A stretch of 64,000 nt of DNA from Pseudomonas sp. ANT_H4 (GTDB taxonomy: Bacteria; Pseudomonadota; Gammaproteobacteria; Pseudomonadales; Pseudomonadaceae), in contig NZ_VOBG01000005.1 of assembly GCF_008369295.1 (NCBI RefSeq), positions 1 through 64,000 on the forward strand, in the 5' to 3' direction. Made by a program: the position numbers and the translations under genes. Positions 57,592-64,000 of this stretch are shown here, one piece after another; positions within the stretch are counted from its first letter, which is position 1; each line of letters starts with the position of its first letter. Below the pieces are notes generated by a model. The model worked only from the letters and a program-made list of their open reading frames with translations, was not told the origin of the DNA and searched no databases.

Positions 57592-60018
57592 TCAGTAGGT
57601 GTACTTGAACGATGTCATGAAGTTGCGCGGAGCGCCCCACACGCCACCGGTGGTGGTAGTGGAATACTCTTGGTCGAACACGTTGTTCAGGTTTACCGAG
57701 GCCGACAGGTTTTCCGAGATGTCGTAGCGCGCCATCAGGTTGGCGACGGTGTAAGGCTTCTGCTCATTGGTTTTGAGGTCAAAGCCCGCTTTGCTCTGCC
57801 AGTTGAAACCACCACCGACTGTGACCTTGTCCAGAGGCCCTGTCAGGCGGTAGCTGGTGAATGCCTTGAGGCTGTGACGCGGGATCTGGGTGGCAATCCG
57901 CTTGTCATCCTGATCGGTGCTGACGCTATAGGTATAGCCACCCGCCGCTTGCCAACCTTGGGCGAGTTCGCCGTTGAACTCCCATTCCACGCCCTGGGAG
58001 GTCGTGCCCTTGGTGGCTTTGTAGGCTTGCGAGCTGGAAGGCGTCAAGTTGGTGCCGTCGTAGACACCCAGGTTGTCCTGCTCAACCTTGAACAAGGCGA
58101 GGCTGGTATTGAGCTTGCCGTCGTTGAGGGCCGCCTTGACCCCGGCTTCGTAGCCAGTGCCTTCTAGAGGGTCCAGGTAGGCACCGCTGACCGACTCCAG
58201 GGACTGCGGGTTGAAAATCTTGGTGTAGCTGGCATACACCGACCAGATTTCGCTCAGGTCATACACCAGGCCGGCGTAGGGAATCACGACCCCGGTTTCC
58301 GTGCGCTTGTTCTGGCTGACGTCGCCGGAGTAATAGCGGGTTTCATCGTCCTGTTTCCAGTCGATCACCCGGCCGCCGACGATCAGGGTGGTATCGTCGT
58401 TGAGGTGAAAGCGCGAGGTCATGTAGGCCGCGTACTGGTTTTCCTTGAAGTTCTGCTCGCCTTGCTTGACGAAGTCCGGCTTGGCGACGTTGCCGTTCCA
58501 GTCGTTGATCGGGCCGATGGTCCCGTTGTAGCCGGCAGAGTTGCCGGGGCGTATCCAGCCGCCGTAGTCCGGGGCATCTTCGTTACGGATCTGCGACAGG
58601 GTGACGCCAGTAATCAGCTCGTGTTCGCGACCAAACAACTGGAAAGGACCGGTGAGGTACGCGTCGACGGCGTTCTGTACAGGGTTGCCCTTGAACTTGT
58701 TCGGCATCACGTAGCCACCCAGGCCGGTGTTCTGGTCGATGCTGCCGGCGAGGAAGACGATCTCCGAGTCGTACTTGTTTTCGTTGCGGCTGTATTCGGC
58801 CTTGCCGCTCCAACCGTTATCGAACTGGTGTTCGATGGAGGTGAAGAAGGTGGTCTGTTCGTGATCGAAGTAGGACCAGTCGGCAGAGGTGTTGAAGGCG
58901 CGCTTGAGGTCGGTTTTGTTACCGTTGCTGTAGGTCAGCGGGAAGCCGCTGCGCGGAGGCTGGTTGGTGTGTACGGTCAGGTAGCTGAAGCCTGCGGTGA
59001 GCAGGGTGCTTTCGCTCAGGTCAAACTCGGTGATGCCGTAGACCAGGTTGCGGTCCTGCTTGAAACGGTCGACCCAGGCGCCCTGGGTCTTGTAGTCCAT
59101 GACCAGGCGGCCGCGGATGTTACCGGTTTCGGTCAGCGGGCCGGACACGTCGACGCTGGTGCCGTAGCGATCCCAACTGCCGGCTTCACCGCCGATGACC
59201 AGTTGCGGGGTAAAAGTGGGGCGTTTGCGGATCATGTTGATGGTCGCGGACGGATCGCCCATGCCGCTGATCAAGCCGGTAGAGCCACGGACCACTTCAA
59301 TGCGGTCATACATGGCGGTGTTCTGGGTGTAGTTGTCCAGGCGCGAGGAAGTGGGCACACCGTCGATTTCATAGTTGTTGATCTGGAAGCCACGGGAGTA
59401 GTAGGCGTCCGAGTCGGCACCCAGGCCTTCACGCACCACGGTGATGCCCGAAACGGCCTCAAGGGTGTCGGTGAGGTTGGTCAGGTGCTGATCCTGGATT
59501 CGTTGCTGGGTAATGACCGTGATCGACTGTGGCGTTTCCTTCAGGGGGATATTCAGCCGCGTCGAACTGCTGGACGAGTCCGTGGTGTAGGAACCGGTGC
59601 CTTCGGTGGTCGAACCCGGCGCCTTGCCGGAGATGCTGATGGCGTTCAGCTGCAGCGCTGCGTCGGTACTGGCTGGGGTCAGCGAAATGGTATTACCGGT
59701 CTGCGAATAGTTGATGCCGCTGCCCTGCAACAGGGTTTCCAGCGCCTGTGCTGGCTCCAGCGTGCCATTCACCGGTTTGGATTGAAGCCCGATAACCGTG
59801 TCCTGCCCGTACAGAATTTGCACGTTGGCTTGCTGACCCAGTGACTGCAAGGCGCTGGACAGCGGTTGTGCAGGGATATTCAACGGCACCGGAGCGGCCT
59901 GGGACTGGGTAGCGGCCATGGCCATGCTCAGTACGGCGCTGGACAGCAGGGTCCGCTTGAAGATCGGTCGCCGGGCTTGGGTCGCCAGGACGGGACGGCG
60001 CAGGATTGAGGTGTTCAT
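57592..60018 (-). CDS. fpvA: Ferripyoverdine TonB-dependent receptor/transducer
   Basis: An 808-aa outer-membrane receptor. A signal peptide covers residues 1-41 (ending ATQSQA, then APVPLNIPAQ). A secretin/TonB N-terminal signalling domain follows (PLSSALQSLGQQANVQILYG to GSGINYSQTGNTISL), marking it as a transducer that signals iron-siderophore binding to an anti-sigma factor. The plug starts around LKETPQSITVITQQRIQDQ and includes YYSRGFQINNYEIDG. The beta-barrel ends in FKYTY with the terminal aromatic residue. Length and layout match FpvA. The start ATG 60018 (MNTSILRRPV) begins a good signal peptide; the longer open frame upstream has none. It follows pvdE on the same strand behind a terminator, with its own PvdS-type box and a Fur-like site. 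It presumably takes up the pyoverdine made by the adjacent NRPSs. Confidence 0.94.
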   Translation of the reverse strand: MNTSILRRPVLATQARRPIFKRTLLSSAVLSMAMAATQSQAAPVPLNIPAQPLSSALQSLGQQANVQILYGQDTVIGLQSKPVNGTLEPAQALETLLQGSGINYSQTGNTISLTPASTDAALQLNAISISGKAPGSTTEGTGSYTTDSSSSSTRLNIPLKETPQSITVITQQRIQDQHLTNLTDTLEAVSGITVVREGLGADSDAYYSRGFQINNYEIDGVPTSSRLDNYTQNTAMYDRIEVVRGSTGLISGMGDPSATINMIRKRPTFTPQLVIGGEAGSWDRYGTSVDVSGPLTETGNIRGRLVMDYKTQGAWVDRFKQDRNLVYGITEFDLSESTLLTAGFSYLTVHTNQPPRSGFPLTYSNGNKTDLKRAFNTSADWSYFDHEQTTFFTSIEHQFDNGWSGKAEYSRNENKYDSEIVFLAGSIDQNTGLGGYVMPNKFKGNPVQNAVDAYLTGPFQLFGREHELITGVTLSQIRNEDAPDYGGWIRPGNSAGYNGTIGPINDWNGNVAKPDFVKQGEQNFKENQYAAYMTSRFHLNDDTTLIVGGRVIDWKQDDETRYYSGDVSQNKRTETGVVIPYAGLVYDLSEIWSVYASYTKIFNPQSLESVSGAYLDPLEGTGYEAGVKAALNDGKLNTSLALFKVEQDNLGVYDGTNLTPSSSQAYKATKGTTSQGVEWEFNGELAQGWQAAGGYTYSVSTDQDDKRIATQIPRHSLKAFTSYRLTGPLDKVTVGGGFNWQSKAGFDLKTNEQKPYTVANLMARYDISENLSASVNLNNVFDQEYSTTTTGGVWGAPRNFMTSFKYTY

Positions 60019-60057
60019 CGCGTGAAGGGGCTCCAGAGAAGTGTGGTCAGAATTTTT

Positions 60058-60076
60058 GTTAATAAGAATTATTATT
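60058..60076 (-). promoter_or_regulatory. Candidate Fur box in the fpvA leader
   Basis: On the coding strand the 19-mer AATAATAATTCTTATTAAC matches the Fur consensus (GATAATGATAATCATTATC) at about 13 of 19 positions, with the outer hexamers nearly intact. It lies 40 bases upstream of the fpvA start, downstream of the PvdS-type box. Direct Fur control of fpvA, or of an overlapping second promoter, is possible. Confidence 0.55.
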
Positions 60077-60190
60077 AGACGCATCGCGGACGAAAAACCG
60101 GATGGAAAGTTCTCCAAAAAAAACAAAGCAGGGGATAAATGTTGAAAGCCGCGGGTGAAGGCGCCGGTATGTTTCTGTGCTGCTGTAAAG

Positions 60191-60214
60191 ACGAACCGGG
60201 CCTTCAGCAATTTA
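60191..60214 (-). promoter_or_regulatory. PvdS/ECF iron-starvation promoter of fpvA
   Basis: On the coding strand TAAAT (60214-60210) is followed by exactly 16 bases and CGT (60193-60191), the iron-starvation-box consensus. It lies just after the pvdE terminator and ~170 bases upstream of the fpvA start. Confidence 0.85.
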
Positions 60215-60224
60215 GTCGGCACAT

Positions 60225-60259
60225 AAAAAAGCCCCTGGAACACTTGTTTCCAGGGGCTT
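60225..60259 (-). terminator. Rho-independent terminator of pvdE
   Basis: On the minus strand a 12-bp stem (AAGCCCCTGGAA at 60229-60240 with TTCCAGGGGCTT at 60248-60259) and 7-base loop run into six U. It lies 22 bases after the pvdE stop and just before the fpvA promoter box, so the two genes are separate transcripts. Confidence 0.92.
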
Positions 60260-60281
60260 CGGTCGATCCGCAGGGCTGGGG

Positions 60282-61931
60282 TCAGGCCACTTCTGCCTCG
60301 ACCATGACGCGCCCGGATTCCATTCTTACCAGTTGGTCCGCGACGTCGAAGTAACGGTCATCGTGGGAAATGACGATGATGGTCTTGCCCAGGCGCTTGA
60401 GGTCCGGCAACAACTCGGTATAGAAAATCCGCCGGAAGGTCGGGTCTTGGTCCGCCGCCCATTCATCGAACACCAGCACCGGGCGCTCTTCCAGCCAGGC
60501 GTTGACCAGGGCGAGGCGTTTACGCTGGCCGGTGGACAGGTCGGTGGTGGTGAAATTGCCGTCCTTGACGCTGACCTTGTGGGCGATCTCCAGGCGTTCC
60601 AGGTATTTGTTGGCGTCTTCGGGAATCTGCTGGTCACCCTGGACCACGTCATCGAACAGGTAGTAGTCGGCAAATACCGTGGTGAACAGTTGGCGGTAGT
60701 CGTCGCGGTTCGCGGCGTCGATGGCCTGGCCGTTGAGGCGGATTTCCCCCTGCTGCGGCGCATACAGCCCCAATAGCAACTTGATCAGGGTGGTTTTGCC
60801 ACAACCGTTTTCACCGACGATGAACACGATATCGCCCTGACGAATGCTCAGGTTGACCGGCCCTAGGCGGAATGGATCGCTGCCCGGTACTTCAGGGAAC
60901 GCATAACTGACGTTGTTCAGCTCCAGGCTATGCACCGGGCTGGCCTTGTCGCCCTGGTCGTTGAGCAGCAGGTGCGGCTCCGGCGAGGAAAACTGTTCTG
61001 ACAGCTCGGCGATGCGGCGAAAGGCAATCTGCGCACGACTGACAATGGGCAGGGTGCCGATCAGGTGCTCCAGGGGGCCTTTCATGTACAGCAGCACCAG
61101 CACGAAACCGCTCATCACGCTTTTATCAGCGCTGGGCCAGAGGGTTTGCAGGGCCAGGGCCAGGCCGATGACCACGAAGAACAGCATCGAGCCGAAGGTC
61201 TTGGCGATGACAAAGGTGTTGATCGAGCGCACCTGAGTCTTGCAGATGAAGTCGGCGGTGGACTGAATGCCCGAGACAAACATGCGCTGGCGACGTGGGC
61301 GGTGGATGCGCAGTTCCTTGGCGCCTTCAGCGATCGCGTTGTAGTGCTTTTGCAGATCGTCTTCGGCATCCCGCGCCGCCATGAAACCCTTGATTCCCGC
61401 GCCTTGTGCCAGGTACTGAACCACGGTGCCGATGACGATGGCCACCACCATCAGCAGGAACATTGGCCACGACAACATCGCCAGATAGCCCATGCAGCCG
61501 AGGGTGACCGTCAGGGAAATGGCCAGCGGGGCGAAGGCAAAGGCGAAGTCGCTGATGGTGTCGACGTCGTGGGTCAGCACCGGGATCAACCGGTGGCTGC
61601 GATAGCGTTCGATCTGTTCGATGGGCGCCGACAGCACTTTCTCGCCCAGCTCTTTGCGCAGCTTGGCGATGATGTGTTGGCCGACGTAGTTGGTGCCGAT
61701 GTCCGAGCAGATCGCGCTGATCAAGGCCAGTACGCACAGGCTGACAAACAGTGCCACGACCCCTTGGGTCAGGCCTGTTTGTGAGTGCAGGGCGTTGTTG
61801 ATCGTTGCCAGCAGCACCGTCACGCTCAGGCCGCCGACCATGCCCAGCGCGATGGACAGGGCAACCACCAGTCGAAAGGGTTTCAGAAGGGTGAACAATT
61901 CATGAATTGCACCGCGCTTGGGCTGGGTCAT
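60282..61931 (-). CDS. pvdE: Pyoverdine precursor exporter, ABC transporter
   Basis: A 549-aa fused membrane/ATPase ABC protein. The N-terminal ~300 residues carry six hydrophobic segments (LVVALSIALGMVGGLSVTVL, then VALFVSLCVLALISAI and others). The ATPase half has Walker A GENGCGKTT (about residues 372-380), signature LSTGQRKRLAL and Walker B VLVFDEWAADQDP. This is the cyclic-peptide/siderophore exporter type. PvdE moves the acylated pyoverdine precursor from cytoplasm to periplasm. The start ATG 61931 (MTQPKRGAIHELF) is preceded by AACTCACCTCTC without a strong Shine-Dalgarno; an exact PvdS-type box lies ~45 bases upstream. It sits between pvdO and fpvA; no pvdF is present on either side. 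Confidence 0.95.
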   Translation of the reverse strand: MTQPKRGAIHELFTLLKPFRLVVALSIALGMVGGLSVTVLLATINNALHSQTGLTQGVVALFVSLCVLALISAICSDIGTNYVGQHIIAKLRKELGEKVLSAPIEQIERYRSHRLIPVLTHDVDTISDFAFAFAPLAISLTVTLGCMGYLAMLSWPMFLLMVVAIVIGTVVQYLAQGAGIKGFMAARDAEDDLQKHYNAIAEGAKELRIHRPRRQRMFVSGIQSTADFICKTQVRSINTFVIAKTFGSMLFFVVIGLALALQTLWPSADKSVMSGFVLVLLYMKGPLEHLIGTLPIVSRAQIAFRRIAELSEQFSSPEPHLLLNDQGDKASPVHSLELNNVSYAFPEVPGSDPFRLGPVNLSIRQGDIVFIVGENGCGKTTLIKLLLGLYAPQQGEIRLNGQAIDAANRDDYRQLFTTVFADYYLFDDVVQGDQQIPEDANKYLERLEIAHKVSVKDGNFTTTDLSTGQRKRLALVNAWLEERPVLVFDEWAADQDPTFRRIFYTELLPDLKRLGKTIIVISHDDRYFDVADQLVRMESGRVMVEAEVA

Positions 61932-61973
61932 GAGAGGTGAGTTCCTTGGGGATCGAGGCAGATACCCAGTAGA

Positions 61974-61997
61974 ACGTCTGGCCAGGGATTTAATTTA
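61974..61997 (-). promoter_or_regulatory. PvdS-type promoter of pvdE
   Basis: On the coding strand TAAAT (61997-61993), 16 bases, CGT (61976-61974): an exact iron-starvation box. A second TAAAT directly downstream overlaps it but is too close to the CGT. It lies 43 bases before the pvdE start. Confidence 0.87.
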
Positions 61998-62025
61998 ACC
62001 GGCCGCCGACTGGTGGCGACCGGTT
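61997..62025 (-). terminator. Imperfect hairpin after pvdO
   Basis: AACCGG (61997-62002) pairs with CCGGTT (62020-62025), with a further CGCC/GGCG inside separated by one mismatch. On the minus strand it is followed by an AT-rich run (TTAAATTAAAT) rather than pure U, and it touches the pvdE promoter box. It may end the pvdM-pvdO transcript partly. Confidence 0.45.
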
Positions 62026-62048
62026 TTTCCAAAGCCTGCGGGGGCGTT

Positions 62049-62942
62049 TCAGAGATCGCGCACGACGCGAAAACCGATCCAGTCGCCACGGGTTTGCGGG
62101 TAGATGTTGTTGCGGTTGCCGGAGCGAGAAAAGATCGGTGCTTCGCCCCAGTCATTGCCGCGAATCTGCAGGGACTCGCAGCCCGGCTCTACCCAGGCGC
62201 TGCCGTCGGTGGGTGCGCCGATGTAGTTGGGATGTTCGCAGTCGGCTACCCACTCGTAGACGTTGCCGTGCATGTCGTACATGCCGAATGCGTTGGGCGG
62301 GTAGCTGCCCACGGGCGCGCTGTAGCTGTAGCCATCTGCCGGGCCGTAGGTGTTGGCATGTTTGGCGATGCTGTATTCCTTGCCTTCATCGAACGGGAAT
62401 GGAAACGGCCCGGTGGAGCCAGCGCGGGCGGCGTATTCGCGCCGGGCCTCGCTGACCAGGTGGTAGCGTTGCCCAGTGATTTTCGACAGCCAGGTGACGT
62501 AGCTCTTCACATCGTCAAAGTCCATGCACACCGCCGGCTGGCGCGGGCCTTGAGGGTAGCGTGGCTTGCTGGCGATGCATTCGCGGCCGGGACGCTCATC
62601 GCCATTGGCGATCTTGACCCCGGTCTGGCGCACATAACTGTCCCACTCGGCAGCGGTGATCTGGAACCGGCTCATGGCGAAGGGCTTGGCGAAGGTCACC
62701 TCGTGCATCGGTCCTTCATCGGGCTCGCGGCCGACTTCATCTTCCGGCGTGCCCATGGTGAAGGTGCCGGCCGGCAGCACGACCATTTCCGGGCAATCCT
62801 TGCAGTCCTTGAACACCTTGCCCGGTGCAGGGATGGCGGCCTGGGCGATACCGGGCAGCAGCGCGCCGCACAGCGCAGTCAGGGCCAGGGCTGCCAGTGG
62901 TTTAAGGCGTTGGCGATGGAGGCTTGGGATATCACTGTTCAT
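62049..62942 (-). CDS. pvdO: Periplasmic pyoverdine maturation protein PvdO (FGE-sulfatase fold)
   Basis: A 297-aa exported protein. The signal peptide runs to about residue 35 (LAALALTALCGALLPGIAQA). The rest has the formylglycine-generating-enzyme fold: MVVLPAGTFTMGTPEDE, GPMHEVTFAKPFAMSRFQIT, AVCMDFDDVKSYVTWL, ARREYAARAG, NAFGMYDMHGNVYEWVADC and GDWIGFRVVRDL. In Pseudomonas PvdO acts in the periplasm in the late oxidation of dihydropyoverdine to pyoverdine. The start ATG 62942 is fixed by the signal peptide. It lies 33 bases after pvdM on the same strand, with no promoter visible between, so pvdM-pvdO form one unit. Confidence 0.93.
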   Translation of the reverse strand: MNSDIPSLHRQRLKPLAALALTALCGALLPGIAQAAIPAPGKVFKDCKDCPEMVVLPAGTFTMGTPEDEVGREPDEGPMHEVTFAKPFAMSRFQITAAEWDSYVRQTGVKIANGDERPGRECIASKPRYPQGPRQPAVCMDFDDVKSYVTWLSKITGQRYHLVSEARREYAARAGSTGPFPFPFDEGKEYSIAKHANTYGPADGYSYSAPVGSYPPNAFGMYDMHGNVYEWVADCEHPNYIGAPTDGSAWVEPGCESLQIRGNDWGEAPIFSRSGNRNNIYPQTRGDWIGFRVVRDL

Positions 62943-62975
62943 GGGAGATCTCGATCAATTGAAAAAGGGCAGGCG

Positions 62976-64000
62976 TCAACGATTGGCCACTGGCTTGGCG
63001 GCTTTCTGCACCTGGTCCCAGACCCGCAGGAAGTTGGCGCCCCACAGCTTGGCGATGTCCGCTTCGGAGTAGCCGCGCTGGATCAACTCGGCGGTCACGT
63101 TGCGCACCTCGCTGACGTTTTCCCAGCCCTTGACGCCGCCGCCTTCGTTGAAGTCCGATGCGATGCCGACGTGGTCGATACCGATTTTGCCCACGGTGTA
63201 GTCGATAGCGTCGCCCAGGTCCTTGAGGGTGGCCTTGGGTTCTTCTTCGAGAATGGCGTAGAGCCCTTGGGCGTATTGGCCGAACTTCTGTTCGGGCCAG
63301 GCCGCAATGATCGGGTCGCCAGGCATCAACGCCATGGCCAGGTTGGGAAGTGGTGGCAGATCAAAGCGGGCGCGCAGGGCGTTGAGCTTGTCCTGAGTAG
63401 GCTGGCTGAGGGGCCTCAGATAGGCCGGGAAACCCACCACCTGGACCACGCCGCCACTGTTTTTGATCAGTTGCATTTCCTTGTCGCTGAGATTACGCGG
63501 GATGTCCACGGCGGCGCGCGGTGCCGAGTGGGAGGCGACCATCGGTGTGCGGCTCAGGTGTGCGACCTGTTCCAGGGCCTTGGTCGACATTTGTGAAACA
63601 TCGATAATCACCCCCAGGTCATTGAGGCGATGAACTGCCTGTTTGCCGATGTCCGAGAGCCCGTCGAGAGCGTCCGGCGAGTCATTGAAAAACGGCAGTG
63701 GGCGCGATGAGTCCGACCAGGCGTTGTTGCCGATATAGCTGAAGCCGAACATGCGCATGCCCCGCGCCGTCCACAGGTCCAGCAGGTTCAGGTCATTGCC
63801 CAGCGGGTAGGCGTTGAGCATGCTGATAAAGACCGCGAACTTGCCTTCGCCATGCAGGCGCCGAAAGTCATCCGGGGTGTAGGCAATACCGACCTGATTG
63901 GGGAAGTCGCGGACCATGCCGGAGATGATCTGGTAGCGAACCTCCTGCTGATGGCGCGCTTCTTCGACAAAGCCTTCGGTGGGTTTGTGCGGGGCGTTGG
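62976..64000 (-). CDS. pvdM: Pyoverdine-associated dipeptidase PvdM (partial, cut by window edge)
   Basis: About 341 C-terminal codons of a membrane dipeptidase (renal dipeptidase, M19) family protein; the start lies beyond 64000. Visible family motifs are FGFSYIGNNAW, LGVIIDVSQMST, MVASHSAPRAA with a metal-binding His, GGVVQVVGF, IGIDHVGIASDFNEGGG with the conserved Asp, and WGANFLRVWDQVQ near the end. An internal ATG at 63917 is not the start, because in-frame family-like sequence (KPTEGFVEEARHQQEVRYQI) continues upstream of it to the edge. PvdM is periplasmic and needed for pyoverdine maturation. It directly precedes pvdO, with no pvdN between. Confidence 0.9.
   Translation of the reverse strand, partial: NAPHKPTEGFVEEARHQQEVRYQIISGMVRDFPNQVGIAYTPDDFRRLHGEGKFAVFISMLNAYPLGNDLNLLDLWTARGMRMFGFSYIGNNAWSDSSRPLPFFNDSPDALDGLSDIGKQAVHRLNDLGVIIDVSQMSTKALEQVAHLSRTPMVASHSAPRAAVDIPRNLSDKEMQLIKNSGGVVQVVGFPAYLRPLSQPTQDKLNALRARFDLPPLPNLAMALMPGDPIIAAWPEQKFGQYAQGLYAILEEEPKATLKDLGDAIDYTVGKIGIDHVGIASDFNEGGGVKGWENVSEVRNVTAELIQRGYSEADIAKLWGANFLRVWDQVQKAAKPVANR

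Overview
The window looks like a chromosomal segment of a fluorescent Pseudomonas, most likely of the P. fluorescens group. It opens with the 3' end of a 23S rRNA gene and a gammaproteobacterial 5S gene. It carries an inhA isonitrile hydratase very like the Pseudomonas enzyme, and it ends in a pyoverdine (pvd) locus with a ferripyoverdine receptor and PvdE/PvdO/PvdM homologues. Base composition is GC-rich, with typical Pseudomonas codon use in most genes.

Bases 1-24,500 are mostly ordinary accessory chromosome. The rRNA end is followed by a stand-alone PBP2 gene and a GFA-family gene, then a minus-strand catabolic operon: LysR regulator, tartrate/isopropylmalate-type dehydrogenase, aldehyde dehydrogenase, SDR and cyclase-family hydrolase. 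Two adjacent genes of that operon are broken, one by a single-base frameshift and one by an in-frame amber codon. Next come DNA polymerase II, an AbrB-like small protein, a GST, a secreted DUF4174-type protein, and a bifunctional mannose-phosphate enzyme (AlgA/PslB type) that still overlaps the last ~78 codons of a deleted exopolysaccharide glycosyltransferase. These are followed by inhA with a divergent GlxA-type regulator, a hydrolase, a compact operon (unknown protein, TerB-like/BRCT protein, VOC protein, GNAT), a GH15/SDR pair, an MFS transporter and a HicAB toxin-antitoxin pair.

Bases 24,558-56,464 hold two giant non-ribosomal peptide synthetase genes on the plus strand, separated by 14 bases. 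The first (3,677 aa) is C-A-T-E / C-A-T / C-A-T. The second (6,926 aa) is C-A-T-E / C-A-T-E / C-A-T-E / C-A-T / C-A-T-TE. Specificity codes read by eye give Ser, a basic residue (Lys-like), Thr, then Ser, X, Ser, Ser, X. X is a repeated code that I infer to be hydroxyornithine, because a pyoverdine needs two hydroxamate-type ligands besides the chromophore. The inferred peptide is D-Ser-Lys-Thr-D-Ser-D-(acyl)OHOrn-D-Ser-Ser-OHOrn, released by the C-terminal thioesterase. The chromophore synthetase PvdL must be elsewhere in the genome.

Bases 56,524-64,000 hold an HSL-type esterase on the NRPS strand and, across a perfect bidirectional terminator, the minus-strand fpvA, pvdE, pvdO and (partial) pvdM. 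Exact PvdS-type promoter boxes (TAAAT-N16-CGT) precede pvdE and fpvA, and a Fur-like site lies in the fpvA leader. No pvdN lies between pvdM and pvdO, and no pvdF between pvdO and pvdE. The genes work together as follows: the NRPSs extend the PvdL-made acyl-chromophore peptide in the cytoplasm, PvdE exports it to the periplasm, PvdO and PvdM help mature it there, and FpvA takes up the ferric siderophore and signals to the sigma factors that drive these promoters.
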